64,000 bases of DNA from an uncultured Odoribacter sp. GTDB lineage: Bacteria; Bacteroidota; Bacteroidia; Bacteroidales; Marinifilaceae. Where the stretch lies: assembly GCA_910578105.1 (NCBI GenBank), contig CAJTPD010000006.1, positions 62,001 through 126,000 of the forward strand, written 5' to 3'. Below are positions 9,001 through 17,208 of the stretch, piece by piece. The position numbers and the translations under genes were made by a program. The notes under the pieces were generated by a model that had not been told where the DNA came from, made no database searches, and saw nothing but the letters and a program-made list of their open reading frames with translations. Each line of letters begins with the position of its first letter. Position 1 is the stretch's first letter.

Positions 9001-12000
9001 AATGAGGAGGGGTATGCTTTGTGGGATAAAGTGCAATGGTCGCATGTTGACCTGACTTCCATCCGTTGGCAGATTCTTTATCCGGCAGTGGCTCCTGGAG
9101 AACTGAGCGGACCGAGCGGACCGGATGTAAAATATAAGCCGGGCGACGGGACTGATTCCGTCCGTATTTTGTTTGAGGTTGCATTGGAGAATGTGCCTAC
9201 CGAGAAGACATACGATACGGTGGTATTGCTTATCAATCCTGCTCCCATTCTGGAATTTTCGAAAGATACGCTTTGGGCTTGCAATCGGTTCATAAAATTG
9301 AAGGAAATATCTTCGGAGTATCTGCATGCAGTTCATACAACCGGAATCGGGCGTGGTGATTATGTGTTGGAAGGACAGAGCAGGGTGGGAGGCTGGTCCG
9401 GTACACATGGTGATTATACATTTGAAAATGTAAATCTGGAAAATTTTTCCGGTGATTTGTTTCAAAAAGTTTCTTACGAGGCATTGGGACTCCGTGGTTG
9501 TAAAAGCATTTTAGACACTGTCGTATTGGCGCAGCCGGTTCCGGCGAAAATGGAATTTAAACGGAAGCATGAGGAAATGTGTGCCGGCGACCGGATAAAA
9601 TTGGATACATTATATACCCTGACCGGGGAAGACCCGTTTGTCAGGTGTGAGTGGGTGTTGGCAAGCGACGTCCTGGGGCACATTGAAAACGGATATTATG
9701 TGGCGAACCAGCCGGAGGACAAAATACAGGAACTGAACGTTTCAACTTATAAAGAGTATACCTGTTATTCAGGAAAATCTTCCGGAAAAGTATTGCAGAC
9801 TACTGCTGTCAGTTTACCATTGACAGTGCACCGGGAACCGATATTCAACGTTGTGCACCGGCATGATACGTTATGCCGGAATACTCCGGAGATACGCATA
9901 GAACGGAATTGGGTGAACGTGGAGAAGAGTCTTTATCCGGATTATCAGGATTCGGTGCGGGTGAACGGTGTGCGTTTATTAAACGACGGAATAAATTACT
10001 CGGTGAATAATGAAGATAGCCGGGAAAAATTAGTGGTGACTGTTGCTCAGGGACGTTGCACAAAATGGACTAAAAGCGATACCATTTATCTGTATCGTTT
10101 AGGGTCGATGTTCAACGGCACTTTTTCCGTTCCTGACGTCTGTGAAGGCGGACAAGCGTTGATTGACAAATCGAATCTGAATATAAGTCCTCTGGCAAGT
10201 CAGGTGAAATGGTCGGCAGACGGAGGAACCATTACTGCCGATAATAATTATTTTGTACCGAACAAGGATGTGCGCAATGCTTTTGTTCATCTGTCGGCTA
10301 ATGCTCCGCACGGTTGCGGTACGGAAAAGCTGATTGATGTGCCTGTTGCTATCGGACGCAAACCTCAGTTGCAAACCAAAGAATATACGGTATGCCGTTT
10401 GGCGGGACATAAACAGCAGATTGTTGCGGCGGTGCAAGACCCGACGGTGCAAGTGCAAAAGATTGACTGGCTGCGTTGCGGAACACCCGATGAGAAAATC
10501 ATAACTACCGGTCCGTCTGAACAAGAATGGACTTTTACGGTTTCGGCAGCCGATACGCTTAAAACGGAAGTATGTCTGCGGGCAAGAATCCAAAGCGGCG
10601 GGGCATGTCAGGGTATTTTTGAAGATACAGTCCGGATTCGTTGGCAAGAGAAACCGTCTTTTTCCATCCAACCGATGGAGATTTGTCAGGCCGATACAAC
10701 GGGGGTTGATTTACAGACAAAGGTGCAGGTGACGAATGCAGGGGTTGTGGCATGGAGTTTACAGACATTGAATGCGGGTACTTTGACGGGAGGTCTTTTT
10801 GTACCCGGAGAATACAGCGGACAAGCGGCGGTAAATGTGACAGCTCCCGGTCTTTTGGGGTGCCCGGATGAAACCCGGACGGTTACTGTCAATGTGAAAG
10901 CTGCCCCAAAATCCGGCATTATAGCCAATGGTGAAAATTGTACTCTGCGGCAAGTGGTGCTGAAACCCGGAAACAACCAGACGACGAGTTACGATTGGGA
11001 GTTTGGCGATGGCGAACAAGCCAGTGACGGAGTTAATCCGGTTACTCACAAGTTCCAGGCCGAAGGTAATTATACCATTTTGTTGAAAGCGCATTTTGAT
11101 AACGGTTGTCTCCGGGAAGAGACGAAATCCTGGAGTGTCCATCCGACTCCCCAGGCGATGTTTACTTTGCCGGTTTATTCCCCCATAAATAAGACTGTTG
11201 CATTGACCAGTACTTCTTTACCGGAGTCGGTATCCTGTCATTGGAGTGTGGATGCTGCCAACTATACTGTGGCGGATGCGTCTCATATTTTTACGGCAGC
11301 CGGGATGCATCAGGTGCGGTTGGTGGTTACTTCTCCGGAAGGATGTACAGACACCATAGAAAAGTCTACAGAAGTTTTGAACAAGCCTGTCGCTGATTTT
11401 GATGTGGTGGTGGATTCTTGTGCGGGAAAGGTGAGTATTACCAATAAGTCTGTCCGGAATGAGGCTACCGTTGCCTGGGATTTCGGAAACGGCGAATCGG
11501 TGTCCAGTACCTGGGAGCCTTCGGAAAAGTCCTATCCTTTGGTATGGCAAGATACTTTATATACAATACGGTTGACATTGGCCAATGTATCGGATACGGT
11601 GGAATGTGCCAAGACCTTTAAAATGATTTCCCGGCTGGAGCCCAATTTTGAAATCTGGACTTCCAATCCCTGTAATAAAACAGAAAAAGAAATCCGTATC
11701 CTGACGCGGGGAAGGGCCGATACTACTTATATTGATTGGGGAGACGGTTCCCAGCCACAGATGTGGTTGTTGTCTAATCCGGTGAATGTACTGGAACATA
11801 GCTATCCGGAAAACCTGACTACTGCATCCGTGGATTACCGGATAAAATTACGTTCGGTGAATACTTGTCACAGGCCGAATGTTGTCGAGAAAGGAGTTTC
11901 CATTGTTCCTTTGCAGGTGCGGGCTAAGGTATTGGAAGCGGATGATTTGACCGAGTATAAAAATAAATGCTATGGGAACGACCGAGGATTCTGGAATAAG

Positions 12001-13818
12001 TCGTTCGGATTCATTTCTCAGGGATACACTTGTGAATGGGACTTTGGTGACGGTACACCATTGGAGACCGATACGGTGTCTGTTAGACCGAAAGCGCATA
12101 TGTTTGCCAGACCGGGAGAGTATTTTGTTCGACTGCGTGTTAAAGATGAGTGTAATGAAGTACAGGATTCTTTAAAGATTCTTGTACATGGGAACGATAG
12201 CCTTACTTTTGCTTTTGAAAAGGATAACGAAAAATTGTGTACGGGAGACAGTATTCGGATATGGTTTGTACAACGGGGGGAAGAACCTTTTACGAACCTG
12301 CGGTGGGATTTGCCGGATGGAACACATCAGAAAAATATAGATACGATTTATTATAAATTCAATGATCCCGGGGCATATTATGTGAGTTTGAGTGCGCAGG
12401 CAGACGGGTGTCAGGAGAATCCCAGGCCCAAAAAGTGTCTTGTGCAGCAAACGCCGAAAGCATCGGTAGAATACACCCATGCTGATGTAGAAACCGAAGG
12501 TTGTACTCCGTTAAAAATACCATTTAAGGCGGTGAACTATAAAGGAGGAACGGATAATGTGAGAACATATTGGGATTTTGGTGACGGTTCGTCTTCGATA
12601 GAGGTAATTCCTCCTGCCAAAGTATTTGAGACTGCCGGTCAGTATACGGTGAAGTTAAGTTTGGAATCTTCCAATGGTTGTGTATCTTGGGACTCTGTTT
12701 CTGTTACAGCCCGGATTACGCCGGCCACAACATTTGAACTGGAACAGCGTTTGATATGTTCTAATTCCGGCAATTTTGAAATTACTGCTTTCAACCGGAC
12801 CGATTCTCCGGACGATTGTACTTTTGAATGGTACAAAGGAGATGAGGTGGTTTCAATGGATCCCGTTTCCGTGACCATTCCTTTTGCCTATTTTCATGGT
12901 AAAGAAGAAATTGCATTGCGTGCCATTCATAAATTGTCGCAGTGTGCTTACAAGGTGAACGATACTATTGTGGCATCCTGGCCATTGAAAGCCACTTTGT
13001 TGGTTGCTCCCGATACAATATGCGGCGGTATGGAGGTGATTTTTACTGATACTTCTACGATGGCTGGTGCAACGCAGCAATTCTTTTTTGATGACGGAAG
13101 TTTTGAGGAAGGCCGGGAAGTCAGGAAAACTTATTGGGATGCCGGGAAATATACCTATGACTTTGTCCTGACCAATGCCGACGGATGTGCGGATACACTC
13201 CGGGATACGATTTTTGTTCATACGTTGCCTTTGGTTGAATTTGACTGGAAAAAGGACAACATGGTGACAGGTGCGGATATTTTACCCAATCCGGAGATAG
13301 AAAGCGGAGGAATGCGGTTTACGAATGCTACTGTCATCCATTTGCAAGATTGGGAAAAAGACGGATTGCGTTATCATTGGAATTTCGGCGACGGAAATGT
13401 TTCTGAAGAAAAGGAACCCGCCCATCAGTTTGCTAATAACGGTTCCTATGAAGTGTGGTTGCATGCTATTTCCGGCATGGGGTGCAGGGACAGTATTTCG
13501 CATCTGATAGATATTGCGGCAATCAAGGGTTTATATTTCCCGAATGCGATAATTCCGGCTAGTAATGATCCCGGGGTGAACCGTTTTCAGCCTAAGGGAA
13601 TCGGATTACATGTTTTTACTTTGAAAATCTATGCCCCGGACGGAACATGTGTCTGGCGCACGGATAAGTTGGATGCCGGCCGGCCAGGTGAATATTGGGA
13701 CGGCACTTACAACGGGCAGTTAGTTCCCGCGGGAATATACAACTGGAATGCTTCTGCTATATTTATTGATGGTAGTGTTCAGAATCATATAAATGGTACC
13801 TTAATTTTAATTAGATAA
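6004..13818 (+). CDS. Giant secreted Ig/PKD repeat protein with T9SS type B sorting domain
   Basis: 2604 aa. A signal peptide (MYKFLLILCFFGVSSLLSFSQ) is followed by about 1600 residues of Ig-like beta modules, each with paired cysteines and many xDT/DTLxL strands. Residues ~1660-2505 hold nine PKD-like modules recognisable by W(D/E)FG(D/N)G or equivalents (for example WEFGDGE, WDFGDGT, YWDFGDG, WNFGDGN). Residues ~2508-2604 match the gliding-motility-associated / T9SS type B C-terminal domain: YFPNAIIPAS, then LKIYAPDGTCVWRTD, then GEYWDGTYNGQLVPAGIYNW, ending in a basic tail. It is probably exported by Sec and then moved across the outer membrane by T9SS as an adhesin or surface filament. 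An ATG two codons later (6010) is an equally good start. No enzymatic domain is seen. Confidence 0.9.
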   Translation: MRMYKFLLILCFFGVSSLLSFSQSRVADYRSKTEKIKFDKDTVWIINTEYDLYHLNLELKLDFSEQIPVPSRIKWSAQSAWENVNPGGMTHMYDSGLHELQLEDPAGKIYHYMVFNRMLTADFELTPDPFQFCLEVGGDSLLLVKKNFEQNLPETEYEIVVDGPALFEEGAATLFDASEWFGPLKDSVWIVFNHQTGVKPCNIFIRMTYTDEEKNIKMTEETNPQKVSVYRAPNVKKIFDYEEPGGGEIKDVEVCANSAQSVVNLNEDKLNYYQYKKGSSAPVPSYESFAKAKDMEIHYFYTDTLYDGMPESNWKDVSGTDMVSTTSDILFFVPGYYKMMITAKNMCNEVGEIKIDTLWTHETGDKNKKRYFRVYSNDGTKLVCKNEMFCTNVSDAIVIVDYNVRRGYEAPPEYVLTANEYDIKTGASVSVDIWKNGRIVTGEEAKGCGCDSTVISVRLNDKDFYGELNLNVERNADCSGGGREFKINVGREPKIDTKQLYKELIKKHAILFDGKYYNHCDTFLYQMPIDSLTLPAWERGFALDSIGFYVRQGTAGENPLIYYPGDKKPYQWLDSTDADSYIRIRSYNACGWKEDTLQLRVNARPQVELLRDSVSGNDSLCIGFDYPYYWGGKLPKEYEIYLKSAEAVYVNDTLKAGGVQFQIRNGDTIRHTLKGTAGETFLIQNKNMPSCSQDSLWKVEVLAQPDTLLHPDSVGYCLGSKELETVKLFATDKSDFKWGEWKLNAGEMRKERLPVFNLTGGVDTLRYKLSRSKGCYINGELLLRPQTVPELKLADYVQYCLPDTILSFRKAEMVENISDWNGCNQLSVYENEIKDSKRRYQDTKNGPVNSKYELLQEDNGKKFIYEMVNTRVEVALLGNCRLRDTVQLHISSPKLEILKSDVLVYPWDTYDFAHLKTGHFIDTAHLNPATLKWTLRPEGTVCGTGLYGGSYSLTAADKAKDTLMFELSAQSYCGLELKDTLYVEINHLKINGYKDTICSNEEGYALWDKVQWSHVDLTSIRWQILYPAVAPGELSGPSGPDVKYKPGDGTDSVRILFEVALENVPTEKTYDTVVLLINPAPILEFSKDTLWACNRFIKLKEISSEYLHAVHTTGIGRGDYVLEGQSRVGGWSGTHGDYTFENVNLENFSGDLFQKVSYEALGLRGCKSILDTVVLAQPVPAKMEFKRKHEEMCAGDRIKLDTLYTLTGEDPFVRCEWVLASDVLGHIENGYYVANQPEDKIQELNVSTYKEYTCYSGKSSGKVLQTTAVSLPLTVHREPIFNVVHRHDTLCRNTPEIRIERNWVNVEKSLYPDYQDSVRVNGVRLLNDGINYSVNNEDSREKLVVTVAQGRCTKWTKSDTIYLYRLGSMFNGTFSVPDVCEGGQALIDKSNLNISPLASQVKWSADGGTITADNNYFVPNKDVRNAFVHLSANAPHGCGTEKLIDVPVAIGRKPQLQTKEYTVCRLAGHKQQIVAAVQDPTVQVQKIDWLRCGTPDEKIITTGPSEQEWTFTVSAADTLKTEVCLRARIQSGGACQGIFEDTVRIRWQEKPSFSIQPMEICQADTTGVDLQTKVQVTNAGVVAWSLQTLNAGTLTGGLFVPGEYSGQAAVNVTAPGLLGCPDETRTVTVNVKAAPKSGIIANGENCTLRQVVLKPGNNQTTSYDWEFGDGEQASDGVNPVTHKFQAEGNYTILLKAHFDNGCLREETKSWSVHPTPQAMFTLPVYSPINKTVALTSTSLPESVSCHWSVDAANYTVADASHIFTAAGMHQVRLVVTSPEGCTDTIEKSTEVLNKPVADFDVVVDSCAGKVSITNKSVRNEATVAWDFGNGESVSSTWEPSEKSYPLVWQDTLYTIRLTLANVSDTVECAKTFKMISRLEPNFEIWTSNPCNKTEKEIRILTRGRADTTYIDWGDGSQPQMWLLSNPVNVLEHSYPENLTTASVDYRIKLRSVNTCHRPNVVEKGVSIVPLQVRAKVLEADDLTEYKNKCYGNDRGFWNKSFGFISQGYTCEWDFGDGTPLETDTVSVRPKAHMFARPGEYFVRLRVKDECNEVQDSLKILVHGNDSLTFAFEKDNEKLCTGDSIRIWFVQRGEEPFTNLRWDLPDGTHQKNIDTIYYKFNDPGAYYVSLSAQADGCQENPRPKKCLVQQTPKASVEYTHADVETEGCTPLKIPFKAVNYKGGTDNVRTYWDFGDGSSSIEVIPPAKVFETAGQYTVKLSLESSNGCVSWDSVSVTARITPATTFELEQRLICSNSGNFEITAFNRTDSPDDCTFEWYKGDEVVSMDPVSVTIPFAYFHGKEEIALRAIHKLSQCAYKVNDTIVASWPLKATLLVAPDTICGGMEVIFTDTSTMAGATQQFFFDDGSFEEGREVRKTYWDAGKYTYDFVLTNADGCADTLRDTIFVHTLPLVEFDWKKDNMVTGADILPNPEIESGGMRFTNATVIHLQDWEKDGLRYHWNFGDGNVSEEKEPAHQFANNGSYEVWLHAISGMGCRDSISHLIDIAAIKGLYFPNAIIPASNDPGVNRFQPKGIGLHVFTLKIYAPDGTCVWRTDKLDAGRPGEYWDGTYNGQLVPAGIYNWNASAIFIDGSVQNHINGTLILIR
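10975..13515 (+). repeat. Nine tandem PKD-like modules
   Basis: Protein-level repeats of roughly 80-110 residues inside the 2604-aa gene. Each has a W-x-F-G-D/N-G core, a G-x-Y-x-V strand and a G-C motif. Two copies are degenerate (CHWSVD and FFFDDGS replace the core). The DNA is well diverged between copies. Confidence 0.75.
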
Positions 13819-13856
13819 AAAATAGGCATGATTTAATAAAATATTAAAAAATATAT

Positions 13857-13864
13857 TATTTTTG
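13857..13864 (+). promoter_or_regulatory. Bacteroidetes -7 box (TATTTTTG) for the four-paralog array
   Basis: Exact TAnnTTTG match in the AT-rich 66-nt gap after the 2604-aa gene, ending 20 nt before the ATG at 13885. The mRNA leader would be very short. No clear terminator lies between this box and the preceding stop, so read-through from the first gene is also possible. Confidence 0.55.
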
Positions 13865-13884
13865 CCCCTCAAAATAGACTAGAT

Positions 13885-16800
13885 ATGTGTCGCTTTATTT
13901 TATTGAGTGTATGTATTTTGATATTATCTCTCTCTGTTAAAGCGAATTATGTTCGCATAACCCGTGATTTGTCCATCGCGGACCAGGAGATTTATGACAC
14001 CCATGTGAATGTAAACTTTTCGATTGCCTGGGACAATTCATGGCGGGATGATTTTAATTGGGATGCGGTTTATATCTTTTTGAAGTGCCGGAGAAAGAAT
14101 GAGGTGGTGTGGCAGCATGTTTGTCTGCGGCCGGATTATCACCGGGTGAGCAACGGCTACGAGTATATGCTGGCGTCTAATGGCACCAAGGAGTGGATGC
14201 CGGGGCTTTTTATTTTCCGCAATCGGAACGGTTCGGGCGATGCCGCGGTAGACCTTACGCTGCAATGGGATTACAAGAGAAACGGTTACTCGAAATCGGA
14301 CTTTTCCCTGCGGCAGTTGGACTATACGGCGATGTGCATCGAGATGGTGTATGTGCCGAACGGTTCGTTCTATGTCGGGGACAATTATTCCAACAATACT
14401 TTCAAGGCGGCCTATCAGCCTATTTGGGAGAAATACGATCTGGTGAAGATTGATGGCAAGAACAGTTTTAATAGTGACCTGTTGCCGCCGAGGATAGGCC
14501 GGTTGGCCAATCCGCCCGAGAAAGCAGCCAATCACGTGAACATGAATGTGAGCGGTAATAGCCGGGAGAATGCCTGGGTATCCGGACGCTCAGACAGTCT
14601 GGGATTCTGGCAAATCAGTTTTCCGGAGGAAAAGACGGTCCGTTATTTCGGTATCAGTGGTGTATCGGGAGGGCCTGTGCCTCAACAGTTCAAGCTGTTC
14701 GGCAAACGGAAAAACGATGCGACTTGGACGGGACCGCTTTTTACCGGTACCTCCGCCGACTGGCTGAACGGTCCGGCGGATTCTTATCCGGTGAGCAAAT
14801 CGCTGAAAGTGGAGCATCCCGGTTCCTATACCGATTATATGATCCGGTTCTACGGAGCGGCGGTGGCCATTAACAATATTTCCATGACGGACAAGGATCT
14901 TTCCAATTCCACCGATTTCGCCTATTTGGTAGACAACTACAAGAGTGCGGTCACCCTGTCGAACAGCGGCCGGGGAATGTATGCGGACGATGCCAGCACC
15001 TGGAGCGGTTCTTTAGGCACCGGTTATCCGACCGGCTTCTACGGTTTCTATGTCATGAAATATGAGATTTCCCAAGATCAATACGTGCGTTTCCTGAATA
15101 AATTATCGCTGGACCAGCAGAAAGCGCGGACTATCGGGGACGATTTGCTGAATGTGCCCAAGGGCGGTTATGTGTTTGGGGATTCCCATACGCAGCCGGA
15201 AGCACGGAATGGCATTGTGGTGGCTACCCCTGCCGAGGATGGTAGATCGGTGGTGTTCGCCCACAATTTGACAGACGGCGGAGAGGGCTATTCCCAGCCG
15301 GACGATGGCATGACTGTGGCCTGTAATTTCTTGAATCCATACGATATGCTGGCATACGCCGATTGGACCGGCTTGCGGCCGATGAGCGAAATGGAGTTTG
15401 AGAAGGCTGCGCGTGCGGCCTATCCTGAAACGCCGGCGCGGGGCGAATGGGCGTGGAACAGCGGGGAGTTGACAACGCTTAAAACTGAAGGTACACTGGA
15501 AAATCCGGGACAGGCTTCCGAACGGTGGAAAGGGGCGAACGTGAATACCAAAGAGGGCAAGTTGGGAGGACCGGTGCGGTGTGGTTCTTTTGCTGCCGCT
15601 AATGGTTCGCGTGTAGAGGCCGGTGCTTCCTATTGGGGCGTGATGGAATTGAGTGGTAACTTAGCGGAGATTTGCTACAATGCCAATCCGGAGGGCCGGG
15701 GATTCCAACAAGAGGAGAAGTCGCACGGTGACGGAACGTTGGCTGCGAACGGAAATACCAATGTGAGTACCAGCTATTGGCCGGTGAGTACGGAGGCTTT
15801 CGCTTTACGCGGAGGTTCCTGGAATCATGACTCCGAGATGGCGATGGTGTCCGATCGTACCAAGGCTTGGACCGGCTATCAGGATTTGAAGAACCGGCAT
15901 CCCGAAGTGTCATTCCGATTGGCGCATAGTGTTGGCAGTATCGACAATACTACCTTAGTGACTTATCTGACCCTTCAGAACGGTCAGAACACCATGACTG
16001 GTAATTTGGATACGGTTTGTGCCGGAGAGATATATACCATCAAAGGTTCCGATTTGCTTTCCTCTTCCTCCACCTCTACCAACGGCGGGCGGAAGGACGT
16101 GAAGAAAGAATACCGGGGACGATGTGAGTACATTTGGTATTTTAGTGAAAACGGCGGTGCGACTTGGAATGTGATTCCAGAGGCACGGGATCGGGATTTA
16201 ATCTACGACCATTTTGCCAACGATGGTAGTTCGAATCACGAGGTTTGGGTGAGACGGCTGATGATTACACCGGAATACGCTTCCATGAGTGGTACGGCTA
16301 GAGTGACGGTGGTGAACACCGCTTACGAGCAGTACCGGATGAGGGATACGATACGGTTGAATAATGCCGTATTGGGATGTCTGATAGAGACATCGGCTCC
16401 GGCGCAATATACCTGGCGGTGGAAGGGGCAGGTAGCGGACCCTGTGCGGGTGTCAGGTCGGAATGTGAGGTCTGATTTTTATGCGGCAGACCGTGACCAT
16501 TTTAATGGACTCTCAGGTATGAGTTTCCCGGTGGAGTGTGAAATAAAAATCCAAAAATGTACCATCAAGACGGAGGTGGAGATATATGTCATGCCGCGCA
16601 ACGAGAAAAAGGTAATTGCTTCCAACGAGGTGAAAATCAATTCGGACGATCCGACCCGGAGGTGTGGAGTGTTAATGATGAATCCGTTGGACGGAGAGGT
16701 ATATACCACCGTCAAAATCGGCAGTCAGTGTTGGATGGCGGAAAATGTCCGTACAGCGGTACCGGGATATAGTTATATACAGACTGGAGACGGTAATCCG

Positions 16801-17190
16801 AAAGTTAGGATGGGTATGTTTTATGCCAGACATGCGGATGTAATCAATACTGTCTGCCCGTCGGGCTGGGAGATGCCTTCCAAAGCGGATTTCGATGCCT
16901 TGAAAACCTATCTGGACAGTGACGGGACCAACACTTCCGGTGTCAAGTTGAAAGCCGGGAACTATTGGAATGTAACTGGAAGCAACCTGGTTTATCAAGG
17001 AGACAACAGTACCGGATTCGGTGCTTTCGGTGTCGGGTATTATCAGAACAATTATATGGGAACTTATGTTTTTTTCGGTACATCGGACGGTTATGAATGG
17101 TATCTGAGTCCCGACAGAGCTGATTTTGTGTATAATGGCGGCTGGTCACGTATTCTTTCCATCCGTTGTATCCGGAAATTGGACAATTGA
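13885..17190 (+). CDS. Secreted FGE-like/discoidin/FISUMP protein, paralog 1
   Basis: 1101 aa. A signal peptide ends at SVKA. Residues ~20-150 form a beta domain with the hallmark IAWDNSWRDDFNWDAVY. An FGE/SUMF1-like domain opens at CIEMVYVPNGSFYVGD (~150). A discoidin (F5/8C)-like module (~208-335, VRYFGISGVSGG) interrupts it, and it resumes at ~381 (VMKYEISQDQYVRFLNKL) and ends near 681 (VSFRLAHSV). The core ALRGGSWNHDSEMAMVSDR has neither of the copper-binding cysteines of active FGE, so oxidase activity is unlikely. An Ig-like linker (~708-905) leads to a FISUMP domain from ~935 (TVKIGSQCWMAENVR, CPSGWEMPS, ending SIRCIRK). First of four tandem copies. Probably a ligand-binding surface protein. 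No T9SS sorting domain follows FISUMP. Confidence 0.88.
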   Translation: MCRFILLSVCILILSLSVKANYVRITRDLSIADQEIYDTHVNVNFSIAWDNSWRDDFNWDAVYIFLKCRRKNEVVWQHVCLRPDYHRVSNGYEYMLASNGTKEWMPGLFIFRNRNGSGDAAVDLTLQWDYKRNGYSKSDFSLRQLDYTAMCIEMVYVPNGSFYVGDNYSNNTFKAAYQPIWEKYDLVKIDGKNSFNSDLLPPRIGRLANPPEKAANHVNMNVSGNSRENAWVSGRSDSLGFWQISFPEEKTVRYFGISGVSGGPVPQQFKLFGKRKNDATWTGPLFTGTSADWLNGPADSYPVSKSLKVEHPGSYTDYMIRFYGAAVAINNISMTDKDLSNSTDFAYLVDNYKSAVTLSNSGRGMYADDASTWSGSLGTGYPTGFYGFYVMKYEISQDQYVRFLNKLSLDQQKARTIGDDLLNVPKGGYVFGDSHTQPEARNGIVVATPAEDGRSVVFAHNLTDGGEGYSQPDDGMTVACNFLNPYDMLAYADWTGLRPMSEMEFEKAARAAYPETPARGEWAWNSGELTTLKTEGTLENPGQASERWKGANVNTKEGKLGGPVRCGSFAAANGSRVEAGASYWGVMELSGNLAEICYNANPEGRGFQQEEKSHGDGTLAANGNTNVSTSYWPVSTEAFALRGGSWNHDSEMAMVSDRTKAWTGYQDLKNRHPEVSFRLAHSVGSIDNTTLVTYLTLQNGQNTMTGNLDTVCAGEIYTIKGSDLLSSSSTSTNGGRKDVKKEYRGRCEYIWYFSENGGATWNVIPEARDRDLIYDHFANDGSSNHEVWVRRLMITPEYASMSGTARVTVVNTAYEQYRMRDTIRLNNAVLGCLIETSAPAQYTWRWKGQVADPVRVSGRNVRSDFYAADRDHFNGLSGMSFPVECEIKIQKCTIKTEVEIYVMPRNEKKVIASNEVKINSDDPTRRCGVLMMNPLDGEVYTTVKIGSQCWMAENVRTAVPGYSYIQTGDGNPKVRMGMFYARHADVINTVCPSGWEMPSKADFDALKTYLDSDGTNTSGVKLKAGNYWNVTGSNLVYQGDNSTGFGAFGVGYYQNNYMGTYVFFGTSDGYEWYLSPDRADFVYNGGWSRILSIRCIRKLDN

Positions 17191-17208
17191 GAATAGGCAA
17201 AGCAAGAT

